From Chitinophagaceae bacterium (GTDB lineage Bacteria; Bacteroidota; Bacteroidia; Chitinophagales; Chitinophagaceae), in contig JAMLHK010000003.1 in the NCBI GenBank assembly GCA_023957155.1, positions 124,001 to 188,000 on the forward strand: DNA of 64,000 bases, in the 5' to 3' direction. Positions 55,275 through 64,000 of this stretch are shown here, in pieces. The notes beneath the pieces were generated by a model, which did no database searches, was not told the origin of the DNA, and saw nothing but the letters and a program-made list of their open reading frames with translations. Every line of letters starts with the position of its first letter. Position 1 is the first letter of the stretch. Both the position numbers and the translations under genes were made by a program.

Positions 55275-56363
55275 ATGAAAACGCTCAATTTGTGGGTATT
55301 GCTTATCTCTTTGATTGCTTTTCTTGGTTTTTCGACAGGCTGTAAAAAAAGTCCGCTTGACAGAATGATTCCTGAAACCGAATATTACCTGCGCTGTAAA
55401 ATAGACGGTACAAAAAAAGAGTTCAAACTAACAGATTCAGCTTACCTGCCTGCAACTTCCCAGAACGGTATTTATAGTTTTGGAGTTGGTGGGGTAGATA
55501 ATATTAGTACGATGAATCATCTCTCCGTTATTATAAATAACGGAACAGGAAAACCAATCACTACAGGCAAAACTTATACTACAATTGCCCCCGGGGATAT
55601 TACACAGGTTCAGGCGGTGATCATCTATTCTAACCTGACCGGAGATTATTATGCTTCTGCGTTCCTTCCCGATAAACCTTCTTATGAGTCGGCAGAAATC
55701 ACCCTTAGTGAAATCACCGACAAATATGTAAAAGGTACATTTAAGGGAAAACTGCTGGTGGATGAGTTCGCATCACCTGCCGTAAAATACAATATAACGG
55801 AAGGTGAGTTTTACCTGCCCCGCAGTAAAAACCCGGTTAAAAAAAGCTCAACAAAAAATGGCAACGGGTATATGGAAGGAACACTCAACGGGAAAAAACT
55901 TAGCATAGATGAATCTGTCGATGAGTTGGCTTTCGTTTCGTCCAGATTTGAAGAATATGACAACAACGGAACAAAACTCTATACCCTTTTAATTCAAAGT
56001 GCTTCCAATATATTATTAAACTCTTACAATACCATATTATTGGCCTTTAGAGATGTTACACCTTTTAATAAGGGAGAAAAGACAATGCTCTTCAATTTGG
56101 AACTCACTAACGTAGGCTTTTCCGGGAGTATTCAATACAAAGATGCTTCGGGGAACCTGGTGAATTACACGGGAATGATTAACCCCACTACCCAATCATT
56201 AGGAATGGATGGTTCTGCCACGCTCAATATCACCAAATTCAGCACCACCAAAGGCGATTATATAGAAGGTACATTTACCATAAAAAATGCTTTTTTCCGG
56301 CAATTTTCTGTCACTGACACATATTCCCTTACGGGTGGGAAATTCAGGGCAAAAATCGAATAA
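55275..56363 (+). CDS. Hypothetical lipoprotein
   Basis: A 362-residue protein from the Met at 55275, with a lipoprotein signal (LWVLLISLIAFLGFSTGCKK, lipid-attached Cys near residue 24). The mature part looks all-beta and contains two similar halves (YYLRCKIDGTKKEFKL... and GYMEGTLNGKKLSID..., each with a later VKGTFKG or IEGTFTI strand). It may be a duplicated beta-sandwich; no family recognised. The earlier Met (55236) would disrupt the signal. Confidence 0.7.
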   Translation: MKTLNLWVLLISLIAFLGFSTGCKKSPLDRMIPETEYYLRCKIDGTKKEFKLTDSAYLPATSQNGIYSFGVGGVDNISTMNHLSVIINNGTGKPITTGKTYTTIAPGDITQVQAVIIYSNLTGDYYASAFLPDKPSYESAEITLSEITDKYVKGTFKGKLLVDEFASPAVKYNITEGEFYLPRSKNPVKKSSTKNGNGYMEGTLNGKKLSIDESVDELAFVSSRFEEYDNNGTKLYTLLIQSASNILLNSYNTILLAFRDVTPFNKGEKTMLFNLELTNVGFSGSIQYKDASGNLVNYTGMINPTTQSLGMDGSATLNITKFSTTKGDYIEGTFTIKNAFFRQFSVTDTYSLTGGKFRAKIE

Positions 56364-56405
56364 AACAGATAAAAAATCCAGGTGTAGAATTTAAAATAAC
56401 ACACC

Positions 56406-57164
56406 ATGAAATTATTAATTGTACTCTTGATTGTTACCATTCCCTTTTTATCCGTTGCACAGGATACAAAAGATACCAAACGAAAAAGTGTATGGGACCA
56501 AATGGGCGAGCATGCCGACAGCATAAGACAGCGCAATAAGGATCGTGCTGTTCAAAGCATGAACAAAAATGACAACCTGCCATACAGCAATCCCGAAAAT
56601 TATAATACGGAAGCGCCTGAAGGCAAAGGCGAGGCCTATGTTGAGTACACCGTGAATGGTAAAAAGATCAGCATCATTACCGGAGTCAATATCAAAGGAA
56701 CAAAGCTAACAGCTTCCAGGAAGTTGAATAATGTGACTGCTTCCTTTACGAGATTCAGCCCTTACGCGTTGGTTGCATTCGATATGACCGACCCGGCCAA
56801 TTTTCCGGATATACGAAAATTTGAATTTGGAAAGCCTGTTGTGTATGCAAAAAAGGTAATGTACGATTTCCGGAACCCCAGGGTAAGCAATAACCATGAG
56901 GTTGATTTCGGGCTTTCATTCGATATGGTGGGTCCCGATGGTAAAACCCGCTACAAGCTGATAGGCACAACCGGTTCCGAAAAGGCATCTTATTATAATA
57001 TTGAATCAGGATTTATGGAAATACTATACTTCGATTCGAGAGGTAACGGTCTGCTGGAGGCAAATTTTGGCTTTACCGTCAAAGGTGCTAAAGAGCCTTA
57101 CGGTAAAAAGGTGGAAGATCTGAAGATTACAGACGGTAAGATCAGAATACGGTTGGACAAATAA
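56406..57164 (+). CDS. Secreted hypothetical protein
   Basis: A 252-residue protein with a signal peptide (LIVLLIVTIPFLSVAQ), a charged helix (DQMGEHADSIRQRNKDRAVQ) and a mostly beta mature part (EYTVNGKKISIITGVNI, KFEFGKPVVYAKKVMYDF). No family recognised. Co-directional with the preceding lipoprotein, 42 bases apart. Confidence 0.65.
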   Translation: MKLLIVLLIVTIPFLSVAQDTKDTKRKSVWDQMGEHADSIRQRNKDRAVQSMNKNDNLPYSNPENYNTEAPEGKGEAYVEYTVNGKKISIITGVNIKGTKLTASRKLNNVTASFTRFSPYALVAFDMTDPANFPDIRKFEFGKPVVYAKKVMYDFRNPRVSNNHEVDFGLSFDMVGPDGKTRYKLIGTTGSEKASYYNIESGFMEILYFDSRGNGLLEANFGFTVKGAKEPYGKKVEDLKITDGKIRIRLDK

Positions 57165-57253
57165 AGTGGTTGAAAACAGCAACCCCTATAATAATTCATT
57201 CAATAGCATCAGTAAGAGGTTTGATAATACACTTAGCGCATCATAATTAATAT

Positions 57254-57889
57254 ATGACCAGCCAGGGCAGCATTCCATGCTATCATTGTAATTTAACGAA
57301 TCAGCACCTTTGCACTTACTGCCATGGTACAGGCTGGCTGGAAAGAAACGAAGGAAGCGGAGGGAATCCAATTGGATGGATAATTGCATCGGTAATTATA
57401 ATACCGGTAGCGGTTATTTCTCTTATATCCGCTCTTCTTATTGCCCTGATATTAATACCCTATATACACAGCATTGAGCCGGGGTCGCCAAAGTTAGCAT
57501 TCGGCAAAGCCTTTAATCTTTTATTTAAAACAACGGCACTCTACCAGTTATTAAATCTCATTACCGGCGTGATTATGTATTTCCTGGTAAAGCAAAATAT
57601 AGAGATCCCTTTTTTAAATTTTCAGGAGCCTGACCCGTCAAATATCTATATAGCGGTGCTTACTTCATTGCTTCTTTTCCAGGCACCCACCATATTATTA
57701 ACGGGAATAATATTTCAAAAAAGATTATCAGGCTATTCAAAGTTTAAAAAATTTCCCGGCTATGTAAGAGCTGCCCTTTTCACGGGTATAGTTATCATGC
57801 CGCTTATCCTGGTAACGGGCTATGTAGTAGTGGAAGCCATTAGTGTCTATATTTTCAAACAACCGGCAACATCGTTCATTAACAATTAA
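57254..57889 (+). CDS. Membrane protein with N-terminal zinc-ribbon motif
   Basis: A 211-residue protein. The N-terminal 30 residues contain CYHC and CTYCHGTGW, resembling a DnaJ-type CxxCxGxG zinc ribbon. Four to five membrane helices follow (WIIASVIIIPVAVISLISALLIALIL; YQLLNLITGVIMYFLV; VLTSLLLFQAPTILLTGIIF; AALFTGIVIMPLILVTGYVV). The zinc site would lie in the cytoplasm if the N-terminus faces in. No family assigned. Confidence 0.65.
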   Translation: MTSQGSIPCYHCNLTNQHLCTYCHGTGWLERNEGSGGNPIGWIIASVIIIPVAVISLISALLIALILIPYIHSIEPGSPKLAFGKAFNLLFKTTALYQLLNLITGVIMYFLVKQNIEIPFLNFQEPDPSNIYIAVLTSLLLFQAPTILLTGIIFQKRLSGYSKFKKFPGYVRAALFTGIVIMPLILVTGYVVVEAISVYIFKQPATSFINN

Positions 57890-57896
57890 AAATGCC

Positions 57897-58721
57897 ATGA
57901 AACATAAGAAGTACTTTTTCCTCCTGCTGCTGTTCTGCGGAATTAATTTTCCCGGAGTTAGTGCCCAAACGCTGAGCCAAATAATTGCCAGTCATATTAA
58001 GGCGATTGGTGGTAAAGAAAAAATAAAAAATAAAAAAACAGTAATTATCAGAGGAACATCAGCCATGTCTTTCTCTTCCAATATGGGAGCCAGTGTCTTA
58101 AATTTTAATTCCTTAACAAGGATAACTAACGGAAAGGGATACCGTATTGACAAAGAAATTGATGGATTGCAGGGAAGTTCGCAAACAATTTGCTATACAG
58201 ACAATACCGGGCCTGTAAGCGGCTGGATTACTCCTCCGTTATTGCTTCAAATGAATGAGCCGTCTCAAACTGCAGTGGACGCTAAACCCCTGTCTATGTC
58301 TGAATACGAATACAATATCGGAAAGGATCAAATCTATATAGGAAATCCTTTTATCAACTACCCGTCCCGTGAAATGGATGTGAAACTTGTAAAAAAATTT
58401 AACGGGCAATACTGTATCAGCATAAAAACGGATTTTTGGACAAGACTCTACTATATTGATATTAACACATTTTATATCAGTAAAATTGAAGAGAGATATG
58501 AAACAAAAGTTGGAGGGCTCTTTGACCTCGAAGCAGGTAAAGTAGTAACCCAATTTAAAGATTATAAGAATGTATCGGGCGTGATTTTTCCTCATTCCGT
58601 TGTAATTAATACATACAGCATAGGAAATGAAACCCCTGCTATGACTACAACAAACATTGTCACAGGCATAACTGTTAATGAACCCATAGATAACAGCATA
58701 TATAATTTCCCGGAAGATTAG
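57897..58721 (+). CDS. Secreted protein, LolA/outer-membrane-sorting-like
   Basis: A 274-residue protein from the Met at 57897, which gives a proper signal peptide (YFFLLLLFCGINFPGVSAQ). The mature part begins LSQIIASHIKAIGGKEKIKN, common at the start of Bacteroidota LolA-like proteins that bind lipids or lipoproteins, and continues as beta strands (YCISIKTDFWTRLYYIDINT, KISKIEERYE-like, VTQFKDYKNVSGVIFPHSV). Function is tentative. It starts eight bases after the previous gene ends. Confidence 0.7.
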   Translation: MKHKKYFFLLLLFCGINFPGVSAQTLSQIIASHIKAIGGKEKIKNKKTVIIRGTSAMSFSSNMGASVLNFNSLTRITNGKGYRIDKEIDGLQGSSQTICYTDNTGPVSGWITPPLLLQMNEPSQTAVDAKPLSMSEYEYNIGKDQIYIGNPFINYPSREMDVKLVKKFNGQYCISIKTDFWTRLYYIDINTFYISKIEERYETKVGGLFDLEAGKVVTQFKDYKNVSGVIFPHSVVINTYSIGNETPAMTTTNIVTGITVNEPIDNSIYNFPED

Positions 58722-59094
58722 CAAACATTCATCAAAAAACAATCCACCATGTTATGCCATTGTTGGTGGTGTGCGTAGCTTTGTATGCATAAGATTCACC
58801 AACAACACTTAATCTTTTACAGGTTATCTCATTACTTTATCATGTTCGTGGTGGTGCCCCCTCATTATCTACTCACAAATACCAATAACAGCAAAAAACT
58901 ACAAACGATAAACCCGAAACCTCAAACCTGCAACCCAAAACTGCAACATCCATCAAATCCCCTGTAACCTGAAACTTGAGACCTGAGACCTGCACCTTAC
59001 AATCTGCCTCCATCCATTTTTTTATTTGCAGGTTCAATTTTTTTCCTACTTTCAGTTACGTACACGGAAATTCCGTATTCATCAAAATAAGCAA
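58722..59094. other. Intergenic stretch before the transporter operon
   Basis: No gene recognised. It contains the low-complexity repeat at 58911-59000 and otherwise AT-rich sequence; no clear promoter was found. Confidence 0.5.
58911..59000. repeat. Low-complexity AACCTGCAAC/GAGACCTG repeat
   Basis: Imperfect units AACCTCAAACCTGCAACC, TGTAACCTGAAACTTGAGAC, CTGAGACCTGCACC, a dispersed intergenic type also suggested at 18240-18327. Confidence 0.6.
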
Positions 59095-60336
59095 ATGCAA
59101 ACAGTTAGCAAATCGCCCGGGACATTTGCCGGCAGGAGCTTACGATCGTGGCTGCAATCATTAGGCCCCGGCTTAATAACAGCGGCCTTAGTATTCGGAC
59201 CAAGCAAAATGACCATTACTTCCAAGCTGGGTTCGTTGTATGGTTTTTCCTTGTTGTGGCTTGTGGTACTTGCCATTTTTTTCATGTTTGTTTTTACCTC
59301 TATGGCAGCGAGGATCGGGATCGCTACTCATCAGTCTTTACTTTCCACCATCCGGCAAAAGTGGGGAAAGAATGCAGCGATAGGCGTTGGCATAGGCGTT
59401 TTTTTAGTATGTACTTCTTTCCAGGCAGGCAACTCCGCCGGTGTGGGAATAGCGGTTGCCGAGCTTACGAATACCCCCGTAGTAGTATGGATCGTAATAC
59501 TGAACCTGGTGGGCATCAGCCTGCTTTTTTTCAGAACATTTTACAATGTGCTGGAGAAAATCATGATATCCCTGATCATTGTAAAGTTGTTTGCATTTGT
59601 TACAACGCTCATAATGATAAAGCCTGATGCGGGCGCTGTTGCCAAAGGCGCTTTCATTCCCTCGGCGCCCGCAGGTTCTTCCGGATTGATCATTGCTTTT
59701 TTTGCTTCATCGGTTTCTATTGTCGGAGCCTGCTATCAATCCTATCTTGTGCAGGAACGCAGGCGGATCAGCCCGGGGATTATTCAAACAGGCAGCGATA
59801 GTTTTACCGGCATTGTATTGCTGGGCGTTATGAGCGCGATGGTGATGATCTGTGCGGGAGCGGTGTTGCATCCGCAGGGCATTATGGTTAATACCGCTAC
59901 GGATATGTCGCGCGCCCTGGAGCCTATTTTTGGATCGTATGCCGCCTCTCTTTTCCTGACCGGGCTATTCGGTGCAGCCTTTTCCGCGTTAATAGGAAAT
60001 GCTACTTTAGGTGGAACTTTATTGTCGGACAGCCTGGGGAAAGGAAGTAACCTGAATTCGAAAACGGTAAAGATGCTGATAGCGCTGGTGATGGTAGCCG
60101 GCGCCGTTATTGCTATTATTTTTGGTAAGCTGCCCCTGCAATTGATTGTGTTTGCACAGAGCATTACCATTTTTATTGTGCCCTTTATAGGGATCGCCAT
60201 GTTTGCTATTGCCAACGATAAAAAAATCATGGGCAGCCAGAAAAATTCTTTGTTCATGAAAGTAGCCGGGGCAACCGGGCTTGTGATCGTTATCCTTCTT
60301 GCATTGATCAACCTTAAAGACTTTATTGTAAAATAA
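59095..60336 (+). CDS. Nramp-fold transporter without canonical metal motifs
   Basis: A 413-residue protein from the Met at 59095 with about 11 helices of the Nramp (natural resistance-associated macrophage protein) family. The first helix reads SLGPGLITAALVFGPSKMT: the DPGN metal-site motif is replaced by GPSK. In helix 6 the usual MPH motif is also missing (ASSVSIVGACYQSYL). Classical Mn2+/Fe2+ transport is therefore doubtful; related non-canonical members carry other substrates. It heads a four-gene run with metabolic enzymes, which may indicate an organic substrate. Confidence 0.82.
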   Translation: MQTVSKSPGTFAGRSLRSWLQSLGPGLITAALVFGPSKMTITSKLGSLYGFSLLWLVVLAIFFMFVFTSMAARIGIATHQSLLSTIRQKWGKNAAIGVGIGVFLVCTSFQAGNSAGVGIAVAELTNTPVVVWIVILNLVGISLLFFRTFYNVLEKIMISLIIVKLFAFVTTLIMIKPDAGAVAKGAFIPSAPAGSSGLIIAFFASSVSIVGACYQSYLVQERRRISPGIIQTGSDSFTGIVLLGVMSAMVMICAGAVLHPQGIMVNTATDMSRALEPIFGSYAASLFLTGLFGAAFSALIGNATLGGTLLSDSLGKGSNLNSKTVKMLIALVMVAGAVIAIIFGKLPLQLIVFAQSITIFIVPFIGIAMFAIANDKKIMGSQKNSLFMKVAGATGLVIVILLALINLKDFIVK

Positions 60337-60342
60337 TGTAGT

Positions 60343-61359
60343 ATGAAAGAAATAGAGCAGCTGTACCAATCATGGCTGAGGCCTTCGGAAGCTTTGATTG
60401 CAGATATGAAGAAAATAAACGGCGATATATTGATTCTGGGAGCCGGTGGAAAAATGGGGCCGGCTTTAGCCCTGCTGGCAAAAAGCGCTATTGAAACAGG
60501 GGGTATTCAAAAAAAAGTCATTGCCGCTTCCCGTTTTTCAGAGCCGGGCTTGCAGCAACTGCTGGAAAAAAAGGGTATAGAAACCCATGCGGTTGATCTG
60601 CTGGAAGATGACCGGTTGAAAAAGCTGCCTCCGGTTGAGAATGTATTATACCTCGCCGGCCAAAAATTTGGTACTACGGGTAAGGAGTGGCTTACCTGGG
60701 CGATGAACGTGTACTTGCCCGGCAGGGTGGTACAACAGTACCGGGATTCACGCATCGTGGTGTTTTCTACCGGCAATGTATACCCGCTTTCGCCTGTTTC
60801 AATGGGCGGACTAAGCGAAGATCATGCCACAGGACCGGTGGGGGAATATGCGCAATCCTGCCTGGGACGGGAGCGCCTTTTCCAATACGGCGCTTCCAGG
60901 TATAATACGCCCCTGTTTATTTACCGGCTCAATTACGCAAACGATGTCAGCTATGGCGTATTGCTTGAAATTGCCAAAGCCGTATACACAGGGAAAGTGA
61001 TAGACCTGAGCATGGGCCATGTAAATGTGATATGGCAGGGCGATGCGAATGAAATGGCCATTCGTGCATTGCTTCACTGCGAAAACCCGGCTAAAATAGT
61101 AAACATTACAGGGCCCGAAACGGCATCGGTGCGATGGATAGCGGAAGAATTTGGCAGGCTGTTTGAAAAGACGCCCGTTTTTGCCAACACAGAACAGGCT
61201 ACGGCTTTGTTGAGCAATGCTTCCGAGTCGTTCAGGATTTTTGGTCACCCGCGCGTAACATTAAAGCAAATGATAACATTACTGGCTGAGTGGGTCAAGC
61301 AGGGTGGAAAAACGATCAACAAGCCCACCCATTTCCAGGAAAGAGAAGGACAATTTTAA
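60343..61359 (+). CDS. NAD(P)-dependent epimerase/dehydratase-family protein
   Basis: A 338-residue short-chain dehydrogenase of the extended (epimerase) type. The nucleotide-binding motif DILILGAGGKMGPALALLAKSA lies near 29-50, followed by VLYLAGQKFG and FSTGNVYPLSP in the active-site region. The usual Tyr-x-x-x-Lys is not evident (EYAQSCLGRERLF in its place), so catalysis may be altered. It starts six bases after the transporter stop and is next to a DapA-like gene, which suggests oxidation or reduction of a sugar-acid or amino-acid derivative. Confidence 0.8.
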   Translation: MKEIEQLYQSWLRPSEALIADMKKINGDILILGAGGKMGPALALLAKSAIETGGIQKKVIAASRFSEPGLQQLLEKKGIETHAVDLLEDDRLKKLPPVENVLYLAGQKFGTTGKEWLTWAMNVYLPGRVVQQYRDSRIVVFSTGNVYPLSPVSMGGLSEDHATGPVGEYAQSCLGRERLFQYGASRYNTPLFIYRLNYANDVSYGVLLEIAKAVYTGKVIDLSMGHVNVIWQGDANEMAIRALLHCENPAKIVNITGPETASVRWIAEEFGRLFEKTPVFANTEQATALLSNASESFRIFGHPRVTLKQMITLLAEWVKQGGKTINKPTHFQEREGQF

Positions 61360-61360
61360 A

Positions 61361-62437
61361 ATGACAGCTATGCAATCGTTAGATACAACCATCCGTCATT
61401 TATTGCATCAGGGTACGGTTATCCCGGCTCATCCCCTGGCTTTGAATAGTGAGTTAAAGTTAGATGAACAGCGCCAGCGAATGCTTACCCGATATTATAT
61501 GGCCAGTGGCGCCGGCGGAGTGGCAGTAGGCGTGCATACCACGCAATTCGAAATCAGGAAGCCGGTATTTAATTTGCTGGAGCCGGTATTGAAACTGGCT
61601 GCCGAAGAAATAGAAAAAGCCGGTCTGCAACAACCGTTCATAAAAGTAGCAGGCATTGTTGGCCCGACAGATGCTGCGCTAAAAGAAGCGAAACTGGCTG
61701 CTAAGTATGGCTATCACCTGGGGCTGGTAAGTATGGGTGGATTGCATGCATATACCGAGGCTGAGCTGATAAAAAGAGCCGAAAAGATCGCAGAGATCAT
61801 TCCGGTGTTTGGCTTTTATTTACAACCGGCAGTAGGCGGCCGCATATTGAGCTATGAGTTCTGGAGGGATTTTGCAGCTATTCCCAATGTGCAGGCAATA
61901 AAGATAGCGGCATTTAACCGCTATCAGACGCTGGATGTGGTAAGAGCGGTTTGTAATTCTGCCAGGCGGAACGACATTGCATTGTATACCGGCAACGACG
62001 ATAATATTGTTGCTGATTTAATAACGCCGTACCGTTTTCATATAGACGGGAAGCTGGTAGAAAAAAGATTTGTGGGTGGCTTGTTGGGTCATTGGGCGGT
62101 ATGGACGCAAAAAGCGGTAGCACTTTTTCATGCAATCAAAAAAAGCGTTGCCGAAGGGAACAGGGATATTGAATCATTATTGTCAACCGGTATAGAAGTG
62201 ACCGATATGAATGCGGCTATCTTCGATGCCAAGCATGCGTTTAAAGGCTGTATTGCGGGTATCCATGAAGTGCTGCGGCGGCAGGGATTGATGGAGGGTG
62301 TATGGTGCCTGAATCCTGACGAAGTGTTGTCGCCGGGGCAGCCGGAGGAAATTGACCGGGTTTATACGTTGTATGCTCATTTAACAGATGATACATTTGT
62401 AAAAGCTTTCCTGGAAAAAGAAAAAGCGATTGTATAA
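61361..62437 (+). CDS. Dihydrodipicolinate synthase/N-acetylneuraminate lyase-family protein
   Basis: A 358-residue class I aldolase-type TIM barrel (the DapA family). PFIKVAGIVGPTDAALKEAKLAAKYGYHLGLVSM, IPVFGFYLQPAVGG and the Schiff-base Lys in VQAIKIAAFNRY are visible. It is longer than the usual 290-310 residues. It likely cleaves or condenses pyruvate-type compounds rather than making lysine precursors, as it is within a catabolic-looking operon. The start at 61361 is one base after the previous stop. Confidence 0.82.
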   Translation: MTAMQSLDTTIRHLLHQGTVIPAHPLALNSELKLDEQRQRMLTRYYMASGAGGVAVGVHTTQFEIRKPVFNLLEPVLKLAAEEIEKAGLQQPFIKVAGIVGPTDAALKEAKLAAKYGYHLGLVSMGGLHAYTEAELIKRAEKIAEIIPVFGFYLQPAVGGRILSYEFWRDFAAIPNVQAIKIAAFNRYQTLDVVRAVCNSARRNDIALYTGNDDNIVADLITPYRFHIDGKLVEKRFVGGLLGHWAVWTQKAVALFHAIKKSVAEGNRDIESLLSTGIEVTDMNAAIFDAKHAFKGCIAGIHEVLRRQGLMEGVWCLNPDEVLSPGQPEEIDRVYTLYAHLTDDTFVKAFLEKEKAIV

Positions 62438-62452
62438 CTTATCAAAATATTT

Positions 62453-63640
62453 ATGCTGAAGGAGGAGATACAGCAACGCGCAAAAAAATTGTTTAATGAG
62501 GTAATTGCATGGCGCAGGCATTTACACGCACATCCCGAACTATCTTACCGGGAATTTGAAACCTCTGCCTTCATAAAATCGGTGCTGGATGGTTGGGGCG
62601 TTTGCTGGCAACCCATAGCACATACAGGTGTACTGGCTGTTATAACAGGAGATCTGGCAGATGATAAAGTGGTAGCGTTACGGGCAGATATGGATGCGCT
62701 TCCCATTACGGAGCGGAATGCCGTCAGCTATGCTTCCCTGAATAACGGGGTGATGCATGCCTGCGGGCATGATGTGCACACATCTTCCTTACTGGGTGTT
62801 GTAAAAATATTGGATTCGCTCAAACATCGTTTTGGAGGAACCGTTAAATTCCTGTTTCAACCGGGGGAAGAGCGCTTGCCGGGTGGAGCAACCTTAATGA
62901 TTAAGGAAGGCGCTTTGCAGGATCCCGTTCCCGGCTCAGTGATCGGGCAACATGTAATGCCCGCTATTGAATGTGGCAAAGTAGCGTTCAGGAAGGGAAA
63001 GTTTATGGCTTCTATGGATGAGCTGAGATTGAAGGTGACGGGAAAAGGCGGGCACGGTGCGGAACCGCAGAACAATATTGACCCGGTGGTAATTGCTTCG
63101 CATATTATAGTGGCGTTGCAGCAGGTTGTCAGCAGGCGGGCAAATCCGTTTACGCCAACAGTTGTTTCTTTTGGCAGGTTCATTGCCGATGGCGCAATTA
63201 ATATAATACCGGATGTGGTGGAGCTAGAAGGCACATTCCGGACGTTTGATGAAACCTGGAGAGAAAAGGCACATAATGAAATGAAAAAAATTGCGGAAGG
63301 CACTGCAGAAAGCATGGGTGGCAAATGTGAGTTTATCATCCATCGCGGTTACCCGTATCTTTTCAATAATGAATTATTGACCGGGGAGCTTGCGGGGTAT
63401 GCCGCTGAATATCTTGGCCCGGAAAATGTAGTGGAAGCGGGTCAGTGGATGGCTGCCGAAGATTTCGCCTATTATTCTCATGTTGCCGATTCCTGCTTTT
63501 ACCAGTTGGGTATCAGGAACGAAGCACAGCACATTACCTCATCGCTGCATACCGCTACTTTCAATGTTGACGAAAATGCATTATTGCTCAGCACGGGTTT
63601 GATGTCCTATATGACATTGCGCAGACTCGGCGCAAAATAA
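62453..63640 (+). CDS. M20-family amidohydrolase
   Basis: A 395-residue zinc-dependent amidohydrolase (N-acyl-amino-acid or indole-acetyl-amino-acid hydrolase type). RRHLHAHPELSYREFETS opens the family. MHACGHDVHTSSLLG has the Cys/His metal site near 100, FLFQPGEERLPGG has the catalytic Glu near 140, IGQHVMPAIECGKVAF follows, and AAEDFAYYS lies near the end. The dimerisation lid domain is in the middle (about 185-295). It is 15 bases after the DapA-like gene and probably belongs to the same degradative operon. Confidence 0.92.
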   Translation: MLKEEIQQRAKKLFNEVIAWRRHLHAHPELSYREFETSAFIKSVLDGWGVCWQPIAHTGVLAVITGDLADDKVVALRADMDALPITERNAVSYASLNNGVMHACGHDVHTSSLLGVVKILDSLKHRFGGTVKFLFQPGEERLPGGATLMIKEGALQDPVPGSVIGQHVMPAIECGKVAFRKGKFMASMDELRLKVTGKGGHGAEPQNNIDPVVIASHIIVALQQVVSRRANPFTPTVVSFGRFIADGAINIIPDVVELEGTFRTFDETWREKAHNEMKKIAEGTAESMGGKCEFIIHRGYPYLFNNELLTGELAGYAAEYLGPENVVEAGQWMAAEDFAYYSHVADSCFYQLGIRNEAQHITSSLHTATFNVDENALLLSTGLMSYMTLRRLGAK

Positions 63641-64000
63641 AAAACGATTCAATGCCCGAAATGAATGGGTAAAGCAATCAGGCAGCATACATATAATGTA
63701 ATCTTGTATTGCCGTGGCACGCTTCAATAAAACGCAATTCACAACCTGCATAAACAGAGTCGCATAAAATATTATAAAAAATAGCGCATAAATTTCAGTT
63801 CAGAGAGAAAGACAGGCAAAACAACACGACAAAGAGAATCGGCAGATAAGCTGCGGAGCAGCCTTAATATTTGTAGGAAAGAAATAGAGAAAAAGTAAAA
63901 GGCACATAGCACCATAATATTAAATCAAACTGGGTTTCATATAGATTGGCTGCCATCTTCAGAAAACGATAAAAATAAGCTGACGCTTTTATCAGATCAG
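63641..64000. other. Terminal non-coding stretch
   Basis: AT-rich, no gene recognised up to the window edge. It holds the repeat-like element at 63698-63745. Confidence 0.5.
63698..63745. repeat. E3: solitary element related to the split CRISPR repeat
   Basis: On the minus strand it opens GTTGTGAATTGCG (13 bases, 12 identical to the crRNA-sense repeat start) and then reads GTGCCACGGCAATACAAGAT. E1 has CGCCACGACAATAAAAAGAT at a similar distance. It is 15 kb from the array and next to a metabolic operon. Confidence 0.5.

Overview
The window reads as chromosome of a Bacteroidota bacterium, most likely of the Chitinophagaceae. The evidence is a SusC/RagA receptor start behind an ECF sigma/FecR pair, a fused MurF-alanine racemase, a type IX secretion sorting domain, a DUF3098-UppP-MFS run, secreted glycosidases, and promoters of the Bacteroidota -33/-7 form (TTTG or TTG, about 20 bases, TAnnTTTG) in front of atpD and terC. 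No tRNA, rRNA, complete insertion sequence or prophage was seen.

Layout. 1-2.5 kb: TonB receptor start, FecR anti-sigma and ECF sigma. 2.8-8.7 kb: nhaA and a DinB protein, then a four-gene UbiA / type III polyketide synthase / methyltransferase / flavoprotein cluster that looks like a phenolic-lipid pathway. 8.7-13.2 kb: MFS transporter, uppP, DUF3098, atpC and atpD. 13.7-18.2 kb: glycerol operon glpK-glpD-glpF, split by a four-helix-bundle gene flanked by inverted low-complexity repeats. 18.4-29 kb: terC, murF-alr, a lipoprotein, mnmA, a frameshifted secreted protein, an ECF sigma with a membrane/outer-membrane partner, and a glycosidase. 30-35 kb: pentapeptide protein and a galactose operon (galM, galK, GH2). 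49.7-58.7 kb: a LytTR two-component system and a run of uncharacterised envelope proteins, with a candidate LytTR binding site between them. 59-63.6 kb: an Nramp-fold transporter lacking its metal motifs, with an epimerase, a DapA-like aldolase and an M20 hydrolase.

The centre (35.3-49.7 kb) is a type II-C CRISPR-Cas locus: a tracrRNA on the minus strand, a candidate plus-strand small RNA, a divergent DUF3800 gene, cas9 (1444 codons), cas1, cas2, an unrelated phosphoesterase, and an array of 61 intact 47-bp repeats plus one interrupted repeat (61 spacers: 51 of 30 bases, 10 of 29). Repeat-derived pieces recur outside the array. A shortened solo repeat precedes the small RNA and carries a perfect TATATTTG box. 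A repeat start precedes DUF3800 with a -7-like box in the same register as in the array repeats. The last array repeat is split by a roughly 43-bp insert, and a diverged copy of the same split repeat lies 1.1 kb further on, beyond two small genes; a third relative is near the end of the window. A family of hairpins punctuates cas1, cas2 and the array. cas9, DUF3800 and the tracrRNA region are AT-rich while cas1 and cas2 resemble the chromosome, so the locus looks mosaic. My main proposal is that CRISPR repeats here act as promoters, both inside the array and for neighbouring genes.
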